From CALARM01 sp964431735 (lineage in GTDB: Bacteria > Vulcanimicrobiota > SpSt-956 > JAKJGF01), in the NCBI GenBank assembly GCA_964431735.1, contig CAYSLJ010000006.1:17743-81742 (forward strand): 64,000 nucleotides of DNA, read 5' to 3'. The notes under the pieces are model-generated. The model had not been told where the DNA came from. It saw only the letters and a list, made by a program, of their open reading frames with translations, and made no database searches. Positions 31,401 to 33,509 of the stretch are shown here, one piece after another. The position numbers and the translations under genes were made by a program. Each line of letters begins with the position of its first letter. Positions within the stretch are counted from its first letter, which is position 1.

Positions 31401-33509
31401 AAGACTCTCTGTGCCTATATTGTATCAGACCATGATATAGATGAAGAAAAACTCAGGGATTTCCTCAGAAAAACTCTGCCTGACTATATGGTTCCGTCTT
31501 ATTTTATCAAAATGGATGAAATACCTCTTACGCCAAACGGAAAGGTAGACAGGAAAAAACTGGTTCCTCCTGACCTTACAGATTATAAGAAGGAGATTAA
31601 AACACCGAAAAATGAAAATGAAGAGAAGCTCTGCAGAGCCTGGGAAAAAGTCCTTAATGTCAGCAATATAAGCATGGATGACAACTTCTTTACCCTGGGA
31701 GGTCATTCCCTGAAAGCAGTGGCCCTTGTGGCCGAACTTCAGAAGGATTTTGACATAAAATTAAATGATATATTCAAATATCAAACCATTGAAGAACTGG
31801 CTGAAAATATAACAGGCATAAAAGATAATCTGAAAAGAAGGCTCCTGGCTTTGAAAAATGAAATGTCTTTACCTGTCAGGGAAGAAAGTGGTATGGCGGA
31901 AATAGAAGAGGCTATCGGAAAATACAGGGATGAATACAAAAAATATGCCTCTGTAGATCTATCTGTAAAGAAGCATTATAAAAATATACTTCTTACGGGA
32001 GCGACAGGTTTCCTGGGCAGCTATCTCCTCCGTGACCTTCTTACGAAAAGAGATGCCAAGATTTATCTACCGGTAAGGGGTAAGAGTGAAGAAGAATGCA
32101 GAGAACGTCTGATAAAGAAATTAAATTATTATTTCGGCTCAGAATTATTTGAAACATACAGAGAGAGAATCACAGTGCTCATGGGTGATCTTTCGGAGGA
32201 AAACCTGGGTCTTCCGGCAGATTTATATGATGAACTTTCATTGAAAGTAGACTGTATAATAAACGCTGCAGCCAATGTGAAACACTACGGTCTCTATAAG
32301 GAATTCTATGACGGCAATGTAAAATCCAATCATAATCTGATTAAATTTGCTCTGAAAGGGAACATGAAAGACGTCCATCATGTTTCCACTACCTCTGTAG
32401 GAACAGGCTATATAGAAAATAAAAGTAAAGCCGTCTTTACTGAAGACACTGTGGACATAGGTCAGAAGTCAGACAACTTTTACCTTCAGACAAAACTGGA
32501 AGGAGAAAAAGTTGTTCTCGAAGGAAGAGCAAAAGGTCTTGCTGTCAATATTTACAGAGTGGGTAATATTACCTTTGATTCAGAGAAAGGCATATTCCAG
32601 GCAAATATAGAATCAAATGCCTTTTATCAGCGTATAAAATCTTTTATAAACCTGGGCATCATTCCACAGGGCTTCGGCGAAGCAGAGCTTTCCTATGTAG
32701 ATGGAGTAAGCAGCGCAATTCTCTCACTCTTCGACGTGAAAGAACTTGAGAATAACATATTTCATATAGAAAATCCGCAGAAGGCAGATCTGTCTGAGTT
32801 AATGACTTCAGAGGCACTGGGACTCAATATTCAAACTCTGGAGATGCCTCTTGTCATAGATTATCTGCTGGAACATTATGACCACGAAGGTTTCAGGGAA
32901 TATATAGAAAACCTTATGGTTCATATGGGATTTATGGCAGAAGAAGATATGAATAAAATAACTTATACGATAACCTTATGTGAGAAAACAGACTTTATAC
33001 TGAACAGAACCGGTTATAAGTGGCCGGCCCTTGATATTCAGTCTCTTAAAAAGATGTTATATGAAGCTTTAAAAGACAGAATCTCTATATTGAATACATG
33101 CCATGTCTTTGAATGCCTTGGTTCTGAAGAGCTGGCTTCTGTCGCATGCAGAGCATGTCAGGAATATTATCCTGACGGGGCCGATATTCTGATGGAAGAT
33201 CAGATGAATGATAGTTTCTATGTTATTGCCAGAGGAGCGGTGTCGGTAAGCTGTACATCGAGTTCAGGATGGATTGGAACTGTTTCCATACTCGGAGAAG
33301 GTAATATTATGGGAGAAGAGAGCATATTTGAAGATGCCCGCGCCGGTATACTCGCAGAATCTGTTCTGGGAGATGTACTCCTATTCAGATTTAAAAATAA
33401 GGATATAAGAAATCTTATGGATAGAATCCCGAAGATTGGCAGCAGTTTGATAAGGGAGTTAACAGGTAAACTGGCAAATTTGAGAAAGATAATAGTAACT
33501 ATAGGATAG
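4470..33509 (+). CDS. NRPS1: seven-module non-ribosomal peptide synthetase with TR and CNB
   Basis: 9679 codons, roughly 1.1 MDa, in one uninterrupted frame. Domain order: C-A-PCP-E in modules 1 to 4, C-A-PCP in modules 5 to 7, then a thioester reductase and a cyclic-nucleotide-binding-like domain. PCP serines are S981, S2491, S4001, S5521, S7029, S8057 and S9080. C domains after E modules are of the DCL type (SPLQEG...LFH), while those of modules 6 and 7 are of the LCL type (YPVSSAQRRMF), consistent with the E layout. No thioesterase is present; release should be reductive, giving an aldehyde or alcohol. It is followed 124 bp later by a sister gene and then an exporter, so the three probably form one operon. 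Modules 2-4 carry an in-frame genomic heptamer repeat in their A domains. E3 has lost the second His of HHxxxD. The product cannot be named. Confidence 0.95.
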   Translation: MEYYELTHPQKRIWFTEEKYEGTAFANLGLTVKYREKIDFALLEKAINTVIKKNEGLRIRLRKTDTQVTQYIYPFEAYVPEFMDFSGKDEDTFNTWVKNKTNEPFNLTDSELFSFVLIKFNDKEEGYYIKTHHIISDGWTTGMIFEEIEHYYDLLKAGKEPEEKSYPSYIQFISEEKAYLQSPDAEKDREFWLNYLSPLPEEVNLSEKKAKSDNIRAKATSIKVPDELSGKIYDYCKGCKTSIFKVLLSCLAIYISRITSSDEAVIGTGNHNRSTAEQKKMTGMFVSTIPLKITADRDMDFNSFVRKNGHDINNIIKNHSRYPFDLLAGEIRKKYGVRPDYLLNITLVGLPAFEDPRKQVERMVPDYELSDISIHIYEKFKENKKYIELEWAYRTEKFGDEHIERIHELLCQILNDALSEPDKKISHIKMCPAREEEIIFEKFNNTFFEIPGHVTVQELFETQVNLHPDRPAVVYENQILSYGELNRQANQIAAALRKDGLKPDNPAAILMESSPEMMVSILGVLKAGGFYIPIDPEYPSDRISYMLSDSGTGILLTKRSLYNKFNFDGIIYDLEDRNLLRGDRGNPEKINTPRDLVYVIYTSGTTGKPKGVMIENHSLVNLSVYFINTHEMTEKDNTSKYMAPAFDASVLEIFPSLLSGATVHIIPKSIRLSPVQLNEYYEEHNITTAILPTQFGEQFMALTENKSLKWIVIGGEKLKSFIPQRYKVYNDYGPTEYTVETSSFNIDKYYENIPIGKPVFNTSVYITDSFANLQPIGVAGELCISGYGLSRGYLNREELTEEKFVENPFIPGERMYRTGDLARWLPDGNLEFLGRIDAQVKIRGFRIELGEIEEGLKKIDTVKDAVVIDRSDKQENKYLCAYYISDIKLKSSELQKELSEFLPDYMIPSCFLKIDKIPLTAHGKLDRKSLLEPEESDLASHETYVAPRNEREEILAAIWKKFLKCDRVGIYDNFFHLGGDSIMSIQVVARANSEGINITASQLLRHPTIAEISEEAGKKSVPQAEQRLLAGEVPLLPVQEWFFEQEFECVNHFNQAFLFTLKSDGNREIIEKTLNILVNHHDGLRLRFKKEETWLQRYEKPEKTSVSVDMIDLSSVPEDSLYMFIVEKCNSIQNSLNITEGPVIRAALFKGHRDGRDRLFIVIHHLCIDMVSWRIIIEDFHNIYSRLSDGLTPSIPAKTSSYRDWSEGLRKYIPAAEKHSDYWLGVLRDASPLPVEYKESKFSDIRDYKVSLSAHDTELLLNAVPSVYNTQINDILLSALLLAFNRSLNVPDLVINLEGHGREETVSEVNLSQTVGWFTTIFPVHLKIPSGTGGTDYGSLIKSVKETMRTIPVNGISYGVLRYFSHIKEELKKLECKRVAFNYLGQFGGETSGGDFFTAMEALSEGSVSSENSIINLLDINGFVMDGSLSMTFGYSTHIWDGEKAKELADHFIISLKDIINHCIEQGRKHFTPSDFPLATVTQSFLDGISDSSSIETIYSLSPLQEGLLFHAVASPDSDQYCTQTSWLYKGELDVNALKDGWNGIFSSHPIFRTAFIWEETDKPFQIVYRNASLPWYITDLSGMIREKQEEKIESIRIKIRREGFNLSKPPLAYLHLFILGKDEYRFIWTCHHILIDGWSMPLIMQELKRRYYSVVNKETLHLKPAKPFETYIKWMAEQDKERIADYWKNTLSDFSAPTPLTVNSTGLNIHKSIENLGEYVCSLPEDFFSECQKFARSMEVTINALIQLAWSCVLSCYSGSEDILYGTTVSGRPSELSGVERMIGLFINTLPLRVKLNHQETIACNLKHVHHIIQDVSNLSHISLSKLQSFSDIPPGEALFYSLFVFENYPVDEDAGEGKTLAMNDLKAYEKSNYPLNLIVAPGKDLMIKISYDGDCFTEHVIKNMACHIEGALKWITAHPEQLLRDIDILSEKEKYLLFNTFNDTCHDFPKNTTIHELIEKTVELYPEKTAVVYKDEKLSYRELNDRANKLAHYLRGEGVKQDSRVSILLDRSCHMIVSILAVLKAGGAYVPVDPHYPAERINYIVSDSGSLMLITDHHLAEKIKASIPVLYGADCDDVTSRYASRVTRHDSRINPEHINTSKDLAYMIYTSGSTGQPKGVMIEHHSLVNLSLYYKTAYNVSEHDNMAKYVSSGFDASIPEIFPALISGAGIHIIPEEIRLSPSGLNEYFERNNVTMAILPTQFGEQFMLLTDNRSLRWIVVAGDKLKTFKKQNYTVINGYGPTEYTVCTSDFIIDKYYENIPIGKPIYNTKVYILDKYGKITPAGIPGELCVSGEGVARGYLNREELTKEKFAENPFVPGERMYRTGDLARWLPGGNLEFLGRIDAQVKIRGFRVELGEIEEALKKIEPVKDAVVIDRSDKQGNKYLCAYYISDAKLNSFELQKELSLFLPDYMVPSCFLKIDIIPVTAHGKVDRKALPEPEDSDLASHETYVAPRNEREEILAAIWKKFLKCDRVGIYDNFFHLGGDSIMSIQVVARANSEGINITASQLLRHPTIAEISEEAGKKSVPQAEQRLLAGEVPLLPVQEWFFEQEFECVNHFNQAFLFTLKSDGNREIIEKTLNILVNHHDGLRLRFKKEETWLQRYEKPEKTSVSVDMIDLSSVPEDSLYMFIVEKCNSIQNSLNITEGPVIRAALFKGHRDGRDRLFIVIHHLCIDMVSWRIIIEDFHNIYSRLSDGLTPSIPAKTSSYRDWSEGLRKYIPAAEKHSDYWLGVLRDASPLPVEYKESKFSDIRDYKVSLSAHDTELLLNAVPSVYNTQINDILLSALLLAFNRSLNVPDLVINLEGHGREETVSEVNLSQTVGWFTTIFPVHLKIPSGTGGTDYGSLIKSVKETMRTIPVNGISYGVLRYFSHIKEELKKLECKRVAFNYLGQFGGETSGGDFFTAMEALSEGSVSSENSIINLLDINGFVMDGSLSMTFGYSTHIWDGEKAKELADHFIISLKDIINHCIEQGRKHFTPSDFPLATVTQSFLDGISDSSSIETIYSLSPLQEGLLFHAVASPDSDQYCTQTSWLYKGELDVNALKEAWNGIFSSQPIFRTAFVWEETDKPFQIVYRNASFPWYSMDLSETDREKQTEKIESIRLKIRREGFNLRKPPLSYLHIFILGKNEYRFIWTCHHILIDGWSMPLIMQELKRRYEVLVNKEIMDMKPVKPFEAYIKWLAEQDMEKTMDYWKNNLSDFSVPTPLTVNTGELDIHKSIENLKEHIHYLPGDFMAACQTFARSNRVTLNALVQLAWASVLSLYSGSEDILYGTTVSGRPPELAGVEEIIGLFINTIPLRAKLKHNESALYNLKNIHSTIQEGNNLSHISLNKLQPLAGIPPGEALFYSLFVFENYPLEEEGTHKKTLAMTDIKAYEKTNYPLNVIVAPGKELCVKILYDGDCFTEHVVENMKGHIESALKWILSNPENLLKDMDIVSDKEKDVLLKTFNDTYCDFPHETVIQELIEKEAETYPDKIAVVYKNEKLSYRELNERANKLAHVLRGEGVKRDSRVAILLDRSCHMIVSVLAVVKSGGCYVPIDPEYPIERIKYIISDSDSLMLITEPHLAEKINPSIPVLYAADSDDLTSRHASRVTRHDSHKNPDIINTPNDLAYIIYTSGSTGQPKGVMIEHRALMNMCTWYKNTRHLSEKDSMTKYASFGFDASVWEIFPCLISGATLHIIGEDIRLSPSELNSYYEENNVTVSFLPTQFTEQFIEMFENKSLRWLDTGGDKLRSFRKKNYTVVNNYGPTEYTVCTTSFIIDKYYENIPVGKPVYNTTVYILDKHNRMAPLCVPGELCISGAGMARGYLNRPELTEEKFVENPVEPGRRMYRTGDLARWLPDGNIEFLGRIDQQVKIRGFRIELGEIEEALKKIDSIRDAVVVDRSDKQGNKYLCACYISDIKFKSSELQEELSRFLPDYMIPSCFLKIDSIPVTAHGKVDRKSLPEPEESDLASHETYVAPRNEREEILARIWKKVLKCDRVGIYDNFFSLGGDSIMSIQVVTGANNEGIPVTASQLLRYPTIARISEEIEKKTLPQTEKGILKGEVPLLPVQEWFFEQEFENVNHFNQSLLFTLKQAGDRGIIEKTLNMLVNHHDGLRLRFRYVKVDGGESEYMVRRSTEGKWIQWYEHPEKTALPVEVVNLSSVTDDISAFITKKCTDLQSSLNITDGPVIKTALFKNHKDGKDRLFIVIHRLCTDMVSWRIIAEDFCSIYRTLSAGETPVLPDKTASYRDYSEGLRKYVPEAEKHRDYWLKVFRDYSMNKAPGSLFEITDSCCKTLTDSASVKNYKISLDSYDTELLLKTVPSAFNTEITDILLSALLLSCNRSFQISDLLINMEGDGRETFIGDVSRTAGWFNTTFPVRLKSSSLTDYDSLIKSIKETVRSVPDSGLSYQILKYFSDRKEDFREDSLPVFTFNYIGDGVLPENELLASEEFFDCSSIYHMNNNLLDIKSFVSGNTLSTVFSGNGHIRSEENLKEFAHNFIDTLKEIIYHCIKPGRTYFTPSDFPLAPVSQSFLDSISDPSSIEAIYNLSPLQEGFLFHAMSSPDSDHYCTQASWSYEGDLHIDALKEAWNDVFSAHGAFRTGFVWEKGDKPFQIVYRHVSLPWHTVDLTGKNREEQEKIMEQIREKARPSVCDLKNPPPCSLYLFIIETGCYRFLWTYHHIILDGWSMPLILRELNKRYECIVNKEAFHFKSPKPFEAYIKWLSLQNNEELINYWNDSLSDFSAPTPLMLNRARLDIHKPVENAGEYLYTLPESFLSECQKFARSSRVTLNALVQLAWASVLSSYSGSEDILYGTTVSGRPPALSGVEEMIGLFINTIPLRVRLNYNETVLYNLKHIQDVIQNGNNLSHISLSKLQSMSSIAPGEALFYSLFVFENFPFTGEMTGMKNVKMYGKSTYPVNIVVLAEKELSVSIAYDRDCFRDDVIERIVCHIEHALKWILSNPENPLRDIDIIPEKEKHLMLKTFNDTHYDFPEESTIHELIEKTVELYPDRNAVVYKDEKLTYRELNEKANKLAHLLREEGVKGDSRVGIFLDRSCHMIVSILAVLKAGGAFVPIDPHYPVDRINYIISDSGSLMLITEPVLAEKINPSIPVFYGTDCVTSRHASRVTRHDSLINPEHINTSNDLAYMIYTSGSTGQPKGVMIEHHSLVNLSLWFRESHGFTEKDSVSKYVSFGFDASIPEIFPALISGASIHIIPEEIRLSPSKLNEYFERNNVTGAILPTQFGEQFMLLTDNRSLRWIEVAGDKLKTFKKQNYTVANGYGPTEYTVCTSNFIIDTYYENIPIGKPIYNTHVYILDKYGKITPAGIPGELCVSGEGVARGYLNREELTKEKFVENPFVPGERMYRTGDLARWLPDGNLEFLGRVDAQVKIRGFRIELGEIEEALKKIEPVKDAVVIDRSDKQGNKYLCAYYISDIKFKSSELQKELSLFLPDYMVPSCFLKIDTIPVTAHGKVDRRVLPVPAQSDLASHETYVAPRNEREEILASIWKDVLRCDRVGIYDNFFSLGGDSIMSIQIAARANNEGIHITASNILRNPTVASLSSEIKEKAHVAGEQKILSGEVPLIPVQEWFFEQGFRELNYFNQSFLFTLKQDVAAEVIEKTLNILQTHHDGLRLRFKHTDGEYNFGAGTQQEGKWIQWYESPEKSHISVEIFALPDLCHDDLSGFITGKCTSLQASLDITEGPTVRSVIFKGHCDGRDRLFIAVHHLCVDMVSWRIIIEDFHSIYRSISAGETPSLPPKTSSYREWALALRKYNAEVHRDYWLNVLRDISPFPVEYKESTFSDIREYKVSLPLQETDLLINSVPSVYNTQINDILLSALLMAFNRVLNVPEVIINLEGHGREEITDEVDLSRTVGWFTSIFPVRLKSPSMEPGSIIKSVKEILRSVPDKGLSYGVLRYLSEGKEDLKKLECKRVGFNYLGQIDSSILDGELLCGTEESAGPPVSPENGIINILDLNGFISKGILSMMFTYSSNIWKEERVKHTGDSFIESLKEIIDHCMKTEGKHFTPSDFPLATVTQSFLDTIADPSSVESIYGLTPLQEGMLFHTIYAPGSDEYSMQIYWHYREDIDEDALRASWEKVISRHTILRSAFVWQNMEKPVQIVYRDVPLPWHREDWSSVQETEEKLKKYLLTDRNAGFELTKPCLMRFHLIKLGEEHYIFVWTSHHIIQDGWSLPVIMSEVTACYRAFSENKQVELPESPPYEGYIKWFRNVKKSETEKYWKEYVKGFSLPTPLNIGRRSVKSDSHGYMPNVKETGDFYPETFASEASAFARKHKITVNILLQMAWAIVLSKYSGYRDVLFGATVSGRPAELRGVENMVGLFINAIPVRVKIDENINIISQLVESHESFQTSSNHFMISLNEIKSFTDLSPDSPFFDSIFVYQNYPFRDVTGTHEKLNPLDLGAFERTNYSITISCGMTEKVSMRVIYDGDVFEENIIKRLIAHIYEAALWIMKNPEKSIKDAEIIPEREKEELLYGFNHTEWPYDRNLMMKDLLEEAAEKYGDNTAVVYKDEKITYRELNEKANTLARVLREKGIGRGKTAGIFIDRSLEMVMAVIAVVKSGGVYIPVDHEYPSSRIEYMLKDSDASILLTRQELAEKLDFGGTVLFLDDEKLYEGDSSNLSSINGPEDAVTIIYTSGSTGNPKGVITKHPGLTHFCLWYKETRHLTEKDNTTKFVSFGFDVTMWEIFPTLMSGAALHIIESDIRLSPYQLNDYFEKNNITVSFLPTQFCEQFMALTDNHSLRWLDTAGEKLRTYTERNYTLVNGYGPTEYTDCISWFIVDRPYENIPIGKPISNTRVYILGEDGKLVPPCVPGELCVAGHGMTGGYLNRSDLTELKYIENPFVAGEKMYRTGDLARWLPDGNIEYLGRIDTQVKIRGFRIELSEIEQTMKKIPWITDAAVIDRDDEDGRKYLCAYYVPVRNFAGEDETGKIKTFLKESLPDYMTPQFIMKIDVIPLTPNGKIDRKSLPAPDESMVKEEFIPPSTETEKKLSAIWEEILGVRAGMNSNFFDLGGHSIKAVALQSKIQKAFDIAISLKDIFKYSTLKEMSLLIEKSSKTFISISPAPAMEYYPVSSAQRRMFLLNQMDQQSISYNVPCLFIIEGLPDHKKLLQSIDSVIKRHEILRTSFHIHDGEPVQKIHETVHTEHIYREEECGNISEIAKEFIRPFDLSAPPLIRCALIKIASKKHLFILDIHHIIFDGVSFDIFMRELWGFYRGHELPPLKLQYKDFAFWHENLLKSEEINKQKKYWINVYDGELPVLNLVTDMARPSEISFHGKHRLYTINSNITSGLRKMVVREGTTMFMTTLACFSLLLSKYTSQEDIIIGTPGTGRTIPEADSLMGMFVNTLAIRTAPGRDKTFRDFLKETETQVLSAYDNQDYQLDMLIEDLSVRREGGRNPLFDVLFDIVNRKEDKFMEDICLKPVETDMDVAKFDIVATVIENEAHLSLSIEYRDDLFLPETIDRMAEHYINLLEDIVKKKDGKLKDMDMVSEAEKYRLLHEFNKTSRPYKLNKTIHELIEDSVHENPDKIAVVCRDRCLTYSELSRYGQILSGKLLSAGVKGNEIVAIRVSQCLEMIPGILGILKSGASFLPVDPSYPSERVEFMLHDSGVKVLLTEKHLERDVTFSGTVICLDDDTLWHGTVPEYVNSARASDPAYVIYTSGTTGLPKGVVIEHSSLVNLSLYFKDLFSLSQSDGMTKYAGFSFDAGMFEIFPCLISGATLYIIPDEMRLSPKEINVYFEANKITCSFLPTQFAEQFMELEENTSLRYLYTGGDKLRYFKKQPYRLMNCYGPTEYTVVTTTFPVDSMDDNIPIGKPLANTELYILDSDDHLLPAGVPGELHISGAGLSRGYLGRPELTEEKFVNNPFSPGKKMYRTGDLARWLPDGNIEFLGRIDAQVKIRGYRIEPGEIEQTLKKISWIRDVVVIDREDKPGNKYLCAYYVPSPDKDFPEEEDVERIKTFLKESLPDYMVPQFIIKIDAIPLTPNGKIDRHALPLPDSSIMKEEFISPSTEIEKHLSELWEEVLGVKAGLSHNFFDLGGHSLKAVALQSKIQKDFNITITLKDIFKYSTLKEMSLFVEKGTKRVVSVAPAPEMEYYPVSSAQRRMFLMNQMEGKSVTYNTPLVFIIEGAIDHKKLSDSIDKVIERHEVLRTSFHIHNGKPVQKIHETVRAKRIYREGEEEDIEGILKDFIRPFDLSCVPLLRFALVKTGPKRYVFMLDIHHIIFDGVSFNIFIRDLWSFYQGKDISPLTIQYKDFAFWHEALLKSDEINKQKKYWLNIYEGELPVLNLMTDRPRPSEMSFHGQHRIYTIDRDISSRLKAMVSRRGSTLFMTGFACFSLLLSRYSSQEDIIIGTPGTGRNVPEIEPLIGMFVNTLAIRTSPVRDKLFGDFLKETEEMILSASDNQDYQLDMLIDDLGLKRDAGRNTLFDVMFDIVNKEEKKSMEGINLEPFPMEVDVAKFDITMTLVEDTENLYVAVEYRDSLFLSETIDRMAGHYINLLGDISRKKEGRLKDMDILSEDEKHRLLHEFNKTSLPYNLNRTIRELIEDTALAHGDNIAVVCKDKKLTYSELNRNSHILAEKLLSAGVTGNEIVAIMISQKVEMIAGIMGILEAGAAFLPIDPSYPAERIEYMMEDAGVSTLLTETPLKTKVKFGGSIICLDEDSIWEGTVTERERRGKSSDLAYIIYTSGTTGLPKGVAIEHRSLVNLSLYFKDLFSLSQSDSMTKYAGFSFDAGMFEIFPCLISGATLHIIPDEIRLSPKEINVYFEANKITCSFLPTQFAEQFMELEENTSLRYLYTGGDKLRYFKKHPWTLMNCYGPTEYTVVTTTFPVDSTGNNIPIGKPLANTELYILDSDVHLVPVGVPGELHIWGAGLSRGYLGRPDLTAEKFVSNPFRAGEKMYRTGDLARWLPDGNIEFLGRMDEQVKVRGYRIELGEIEHAIKEYSEIKDVVLMAHEITEGDKTLCAYIVSDHDIDEEKLRDFLRKTLPDYMVPSYFIKMDEIPLTPNGKVDRKKLVPPDLTDYKKEIKTPKNENEEKLCRAWEKVLNVSNISMDDNFFTLGGHSLKAVALVAELQKDFDIKLNDIFKYQTIEELAENITGIKDNLKRRLLALKNEMSLPVREESGMAEIEEAIGKYRDEYKKYASVDLSVKKHYKNILLTGATGFLGSYLLRDLLTKRDAKIYLPVRGKSEEECRERLIKKLNYYFGSELFETYRERITVLMGDLSEENLGLPADLYDELSLKVDCIINAAANVKHYGLYKEFYDGNVKSNHNLIKFALKGNMKDVHHVSTTSVGTGYIENKSKAVFTEDTVDIGQKSDNFYLQTKLEGEKVVLEGRAKGLAVNIYRVGNITFDSEKGIFQANIESNAFYQRIKSFINLGIIPQGFGEAELSYVDGVSSAILSLFDVKELENNIFHIENPQKADLSELMTSEALGLNIQTLEMPLVIDYLLEHYDHEGFREYIENLMVHMGFMAEEDMNKITYTITLCEKTDFILNRTGYKWPALDIQSLKKMLYEALKDRISILNTCHVFECLGSEELASVACRACQEYYPDGADILMEDQMNDSFYVIARGAVSVSCTSSSGWIGTVSILGEGNIMGEESIFEDARAGILAESVLGDVLLFRFKNKDIRNLMDRIPKIGSSLIRELTGKLANLRKIIVTIG
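4479..7510 (+). other. NRPS1 module 1: C(starter)-A-PCP (E at 7560-8850)
   Basis: The N-terminal C domain (aa ~4-427) has HHIISDG with H132/H133 and lies at the very start of the protein, so it has no upstream PCP within the chain. This fits a starter C domain that adds an acyl group, or a relic. The A domain (aa ~444-934) has YTSGTTGKPKG near residue 601. The specificity residues read by alignment to GrsA are D-A-L-I-V-G-D-V-E-K; I do not recognise a substrate. It lacks the heptamer insert. The PCP serine is S981 in LGGDS, the form that precedes E domains. Confidence 0.85.
7305..9079 (+). repeat. 1775 bp perfect direct repeat, copy 1 (PCP1-E1-start of C2)
   Basis: I find no difference between this segment and 11835-13609 (offset 4530 bp, 1510 codons, so in frame). 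Bounded by a/g at 7304/11834 and c/t at 9080/13610. It encodes the end of the A1-PCP linker, PCP1, the whole E1 domain and the start of C2. Third-position identity over this length implies a recent duplication or gene conversion. Confidence 0.93.
7560..8850 (+). other. NRPS1 E1 epimerization domain
   Basis: Begins with PLLPVQEWFFEQ. It has HHLCIDMVSW with H1164/H1165 and D1169, then EGHGRE, VGWFTTIFPV and FNYLGQF, the ordered E-domain motifs. Expected to convert the module 1 residue from L to D while bound to the PCP. It is identical in sequence to E2. Confidence 0.88.
8880..13380 (+). other. NRPS1 module 2: C(DCL)-A-PCP-E
   Basis: The C domain starts at the E-C linker KHFTPSDFPLA and has HHILIDGWS (H1632/H1633, D1637), the DCL type matching an upstream D residue. 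The A domain (~10300-11800) carries the in-frame heptamer insert at 10711-10746 just before the A3 motif YTSGSTG. Specificity residues read D-A-P-I-V-A-G-V-C-K, not a signature I recognise. PCP serine S2491. E2 (~12090-13380) has HHLCIDMVSW at H2674 and should be active. Confidence 0.85.
10711..10746 (+). repeat. In-frame heptamer element in NRPS1 A2
   Basis: CCTCCC, then GTTACGC-GTCACGC-GTTACGC-GTCACGA, then TT: 36 bp, encoding part of TSRYASRVTRHDS. It lies between core motifs A2 and A3. One T/C variant in the first unit separates it from the intergenic copy at 4048. Confidence 0.93.
11835..13609 (+). repeat. 1775 bp perfect direct repeat, copy 2 (PCP2-E2-start of C3)
   Basis: Partner of 7305-9079. 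Encodes PCP2, all of E2 and the start of C3. Divergence resumes abruptly on both sides. Confidence 0.93.
13410..17960 (+). other. NRPS1 module 3: C(DCL)-A-PCP-E with altered E catalytic site
   Basis: C3 has HHILIDGWS at H3142. The A domain (~14830-16320) has the heptamer insert at 15241-15276. Specificity residues read D-A-W-F-D-G-N-V-C-K, matching the published Leu signature DAWFLGNVVK except Asp at 299 and Cys at 331. PCP serine S4001. The E domain (~16620-17960) reads HRLCTDMVSW: residue 4200 is Arg (codon CGC at 17067) where the catalytic second His of HHxxxD belongs. EGHGRE is also EGDGRE. Epimerization here is probably lost, so residue 3 may stay L. Confidence 0.83.
15241..15276 (+). 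repeat. In-frame heptamer element in NRPS1 A3
   Basis: CCTCCC plus GTCACGC-GTCACGC-GTTACGC-GTCACGA plus TT, encoding TSRHASRVTRHDS with flanking bases. From its CCC onward it is identical to the intergenic copy at 4048-4080. Same loop position as in A2 and A4. Confidence 0.94.
17985..22510 (+). other. NRPS1 module 4: C(DCL)-A-PCP-E
   Basis: C4 has HHIILDGWS at H4669. The A domain (~19390-20880) carries the heptamer insert at 19801-19836. Specificity residues read D-A-P-I-E-A-G-V-C-K, close to module 2 but with Glu at 299. PCP serine S5521. E4 (~21180-22510) has intact HHLCVDMVSW (H5717/H5718) and FNYLGQI. Note that C4 follows the E3 domain that looks inactive. Confidence 0.85.
19801..19836 (+). 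repeat. In-frame heptamer element in NRPS1 A4
   Basis: Same 36 bp as at 15241, encoding TSRHASRVTRHDS. The loop before it is two codons shorter than in A3, so the flanks vary while the element itself is constant. Confidence 0.94.
22515..25660 (+). other. NRPS1 module 5: C(DCL)-A-PCP, no E
   Basis: C5 has HHIIQDGWS at H6177 and is DCL-like, matching the active E4 upstream. The A domain (~23940-25420) lacks the heptamer insert. Specificity residues read D-V-W-F-D-A-G-D-C-K, not recognised. The PCP is the LGGHS form (S7029), typical when no E domain follows. Its substrate-binding core is identical to that of NRPS2 module 6 over 509 bp. Confidence 0.85.
24528..25036 (+). repeat. 509 bp perfect repeat shared with NRPS2 A6, copy 1
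   Basis: Identical to 55576-56084 (offset 31048 bp). Spans the A4 to A7 core motifs, including all specificity positions 235-331, but not the flanking A-domain sequence, which differs at many bases. Confidence 0.92.
25700..28740 (+). other. NRPS1 module 6: C(LCL)-A-PCP
   Basis: C6 begins MEYYPVSSAQRRMF and has HHIIFDG at H7208, the LCL type expected after a module without E. The A domain (~27020-28500) has no heptamer insert. Specificity residues read D-A-F-F-Y-G-C-V-V-K; the first six match the published Ile signature DAFFYGITFK, so a branched aliphatic residue is a reasonable guess. PCP serine S8057 in LGGHS. Confidence 0.83.
28780..31830 (+). other. NRPS1 module 7: C(LCL)-A-PCP
   Basis: C7 has HHIIFDG at H8236. 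The A domain (~30100-31560) has the same specificity residues as module 6 (D-A-F-F-Y-G-C-V-V-K), so the last two residues of the peptide are likely alike. Its substrate-binding core is almost identical to A6, while its N-terminal part resembles NRPS2 A7. PCP serine S9080 in LGGHS; the PCP leads straight into the reductase. Confidence 0.83.
31970..33050 (+). other. NRPS1 thioester reductase (TR) domain
   Basis: An extended short-chain dehydrogenase fold: ILLTGATGFLGSYLL (NAD(P)-binding GATGFLG from G9177), then CIINAAANVKHYG, HHVSTTSVG and the catalytic Y9338-x3-K9342. TR domains of the Lys2/linear gramicidin kind reduce the PCP-bound thioester with NAD(P)H and free the peptide as an aldehyde or, after a second reduction, an alcohol. 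The sub-C-terminal segment (LLEHYDHEGFREYIE onward) leads into the CNB domain. Confidence 0.88.
33085..33506 (+). other. NRPS1 C-terminal cyclic-nucleotide-binding (Crp-like) domain
   Basis: The last ~140 residues follow the cNMP-binding beta-roll pattern: HVFECLGSEELASVA, EDQMNDSFYVIARGAVSV, VSILGEGNIMGEESIF, and DARAGILAES, then two helices (NLMDRIPKIGSSLIRELT). The phosphate-binding cassette shows G9615-E9616 and R9624, the residues that hold the cyclic phosphate in Crp/PKA domains. No HTH follows. Whether it binds a cyclic nucleotide, and what that does to the synthetase, is unknown. I know of no standard NRPS architecture with this domain at the end. Confidence 0.78.

Noticed and set aside
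31970..33050. Terminal thioesterase
   Set aside because: No GxSxG hydrolase motif; the domain has GATGFLG and YxxxK of a reductase.
33085..33506. A separate Crp-family regulator gene fused by a missing stop
   Set aside because: The same fusion is present in both NRPS genes and there is no HTH domain, so it is a real part of the protein and not a sequencing artefact.
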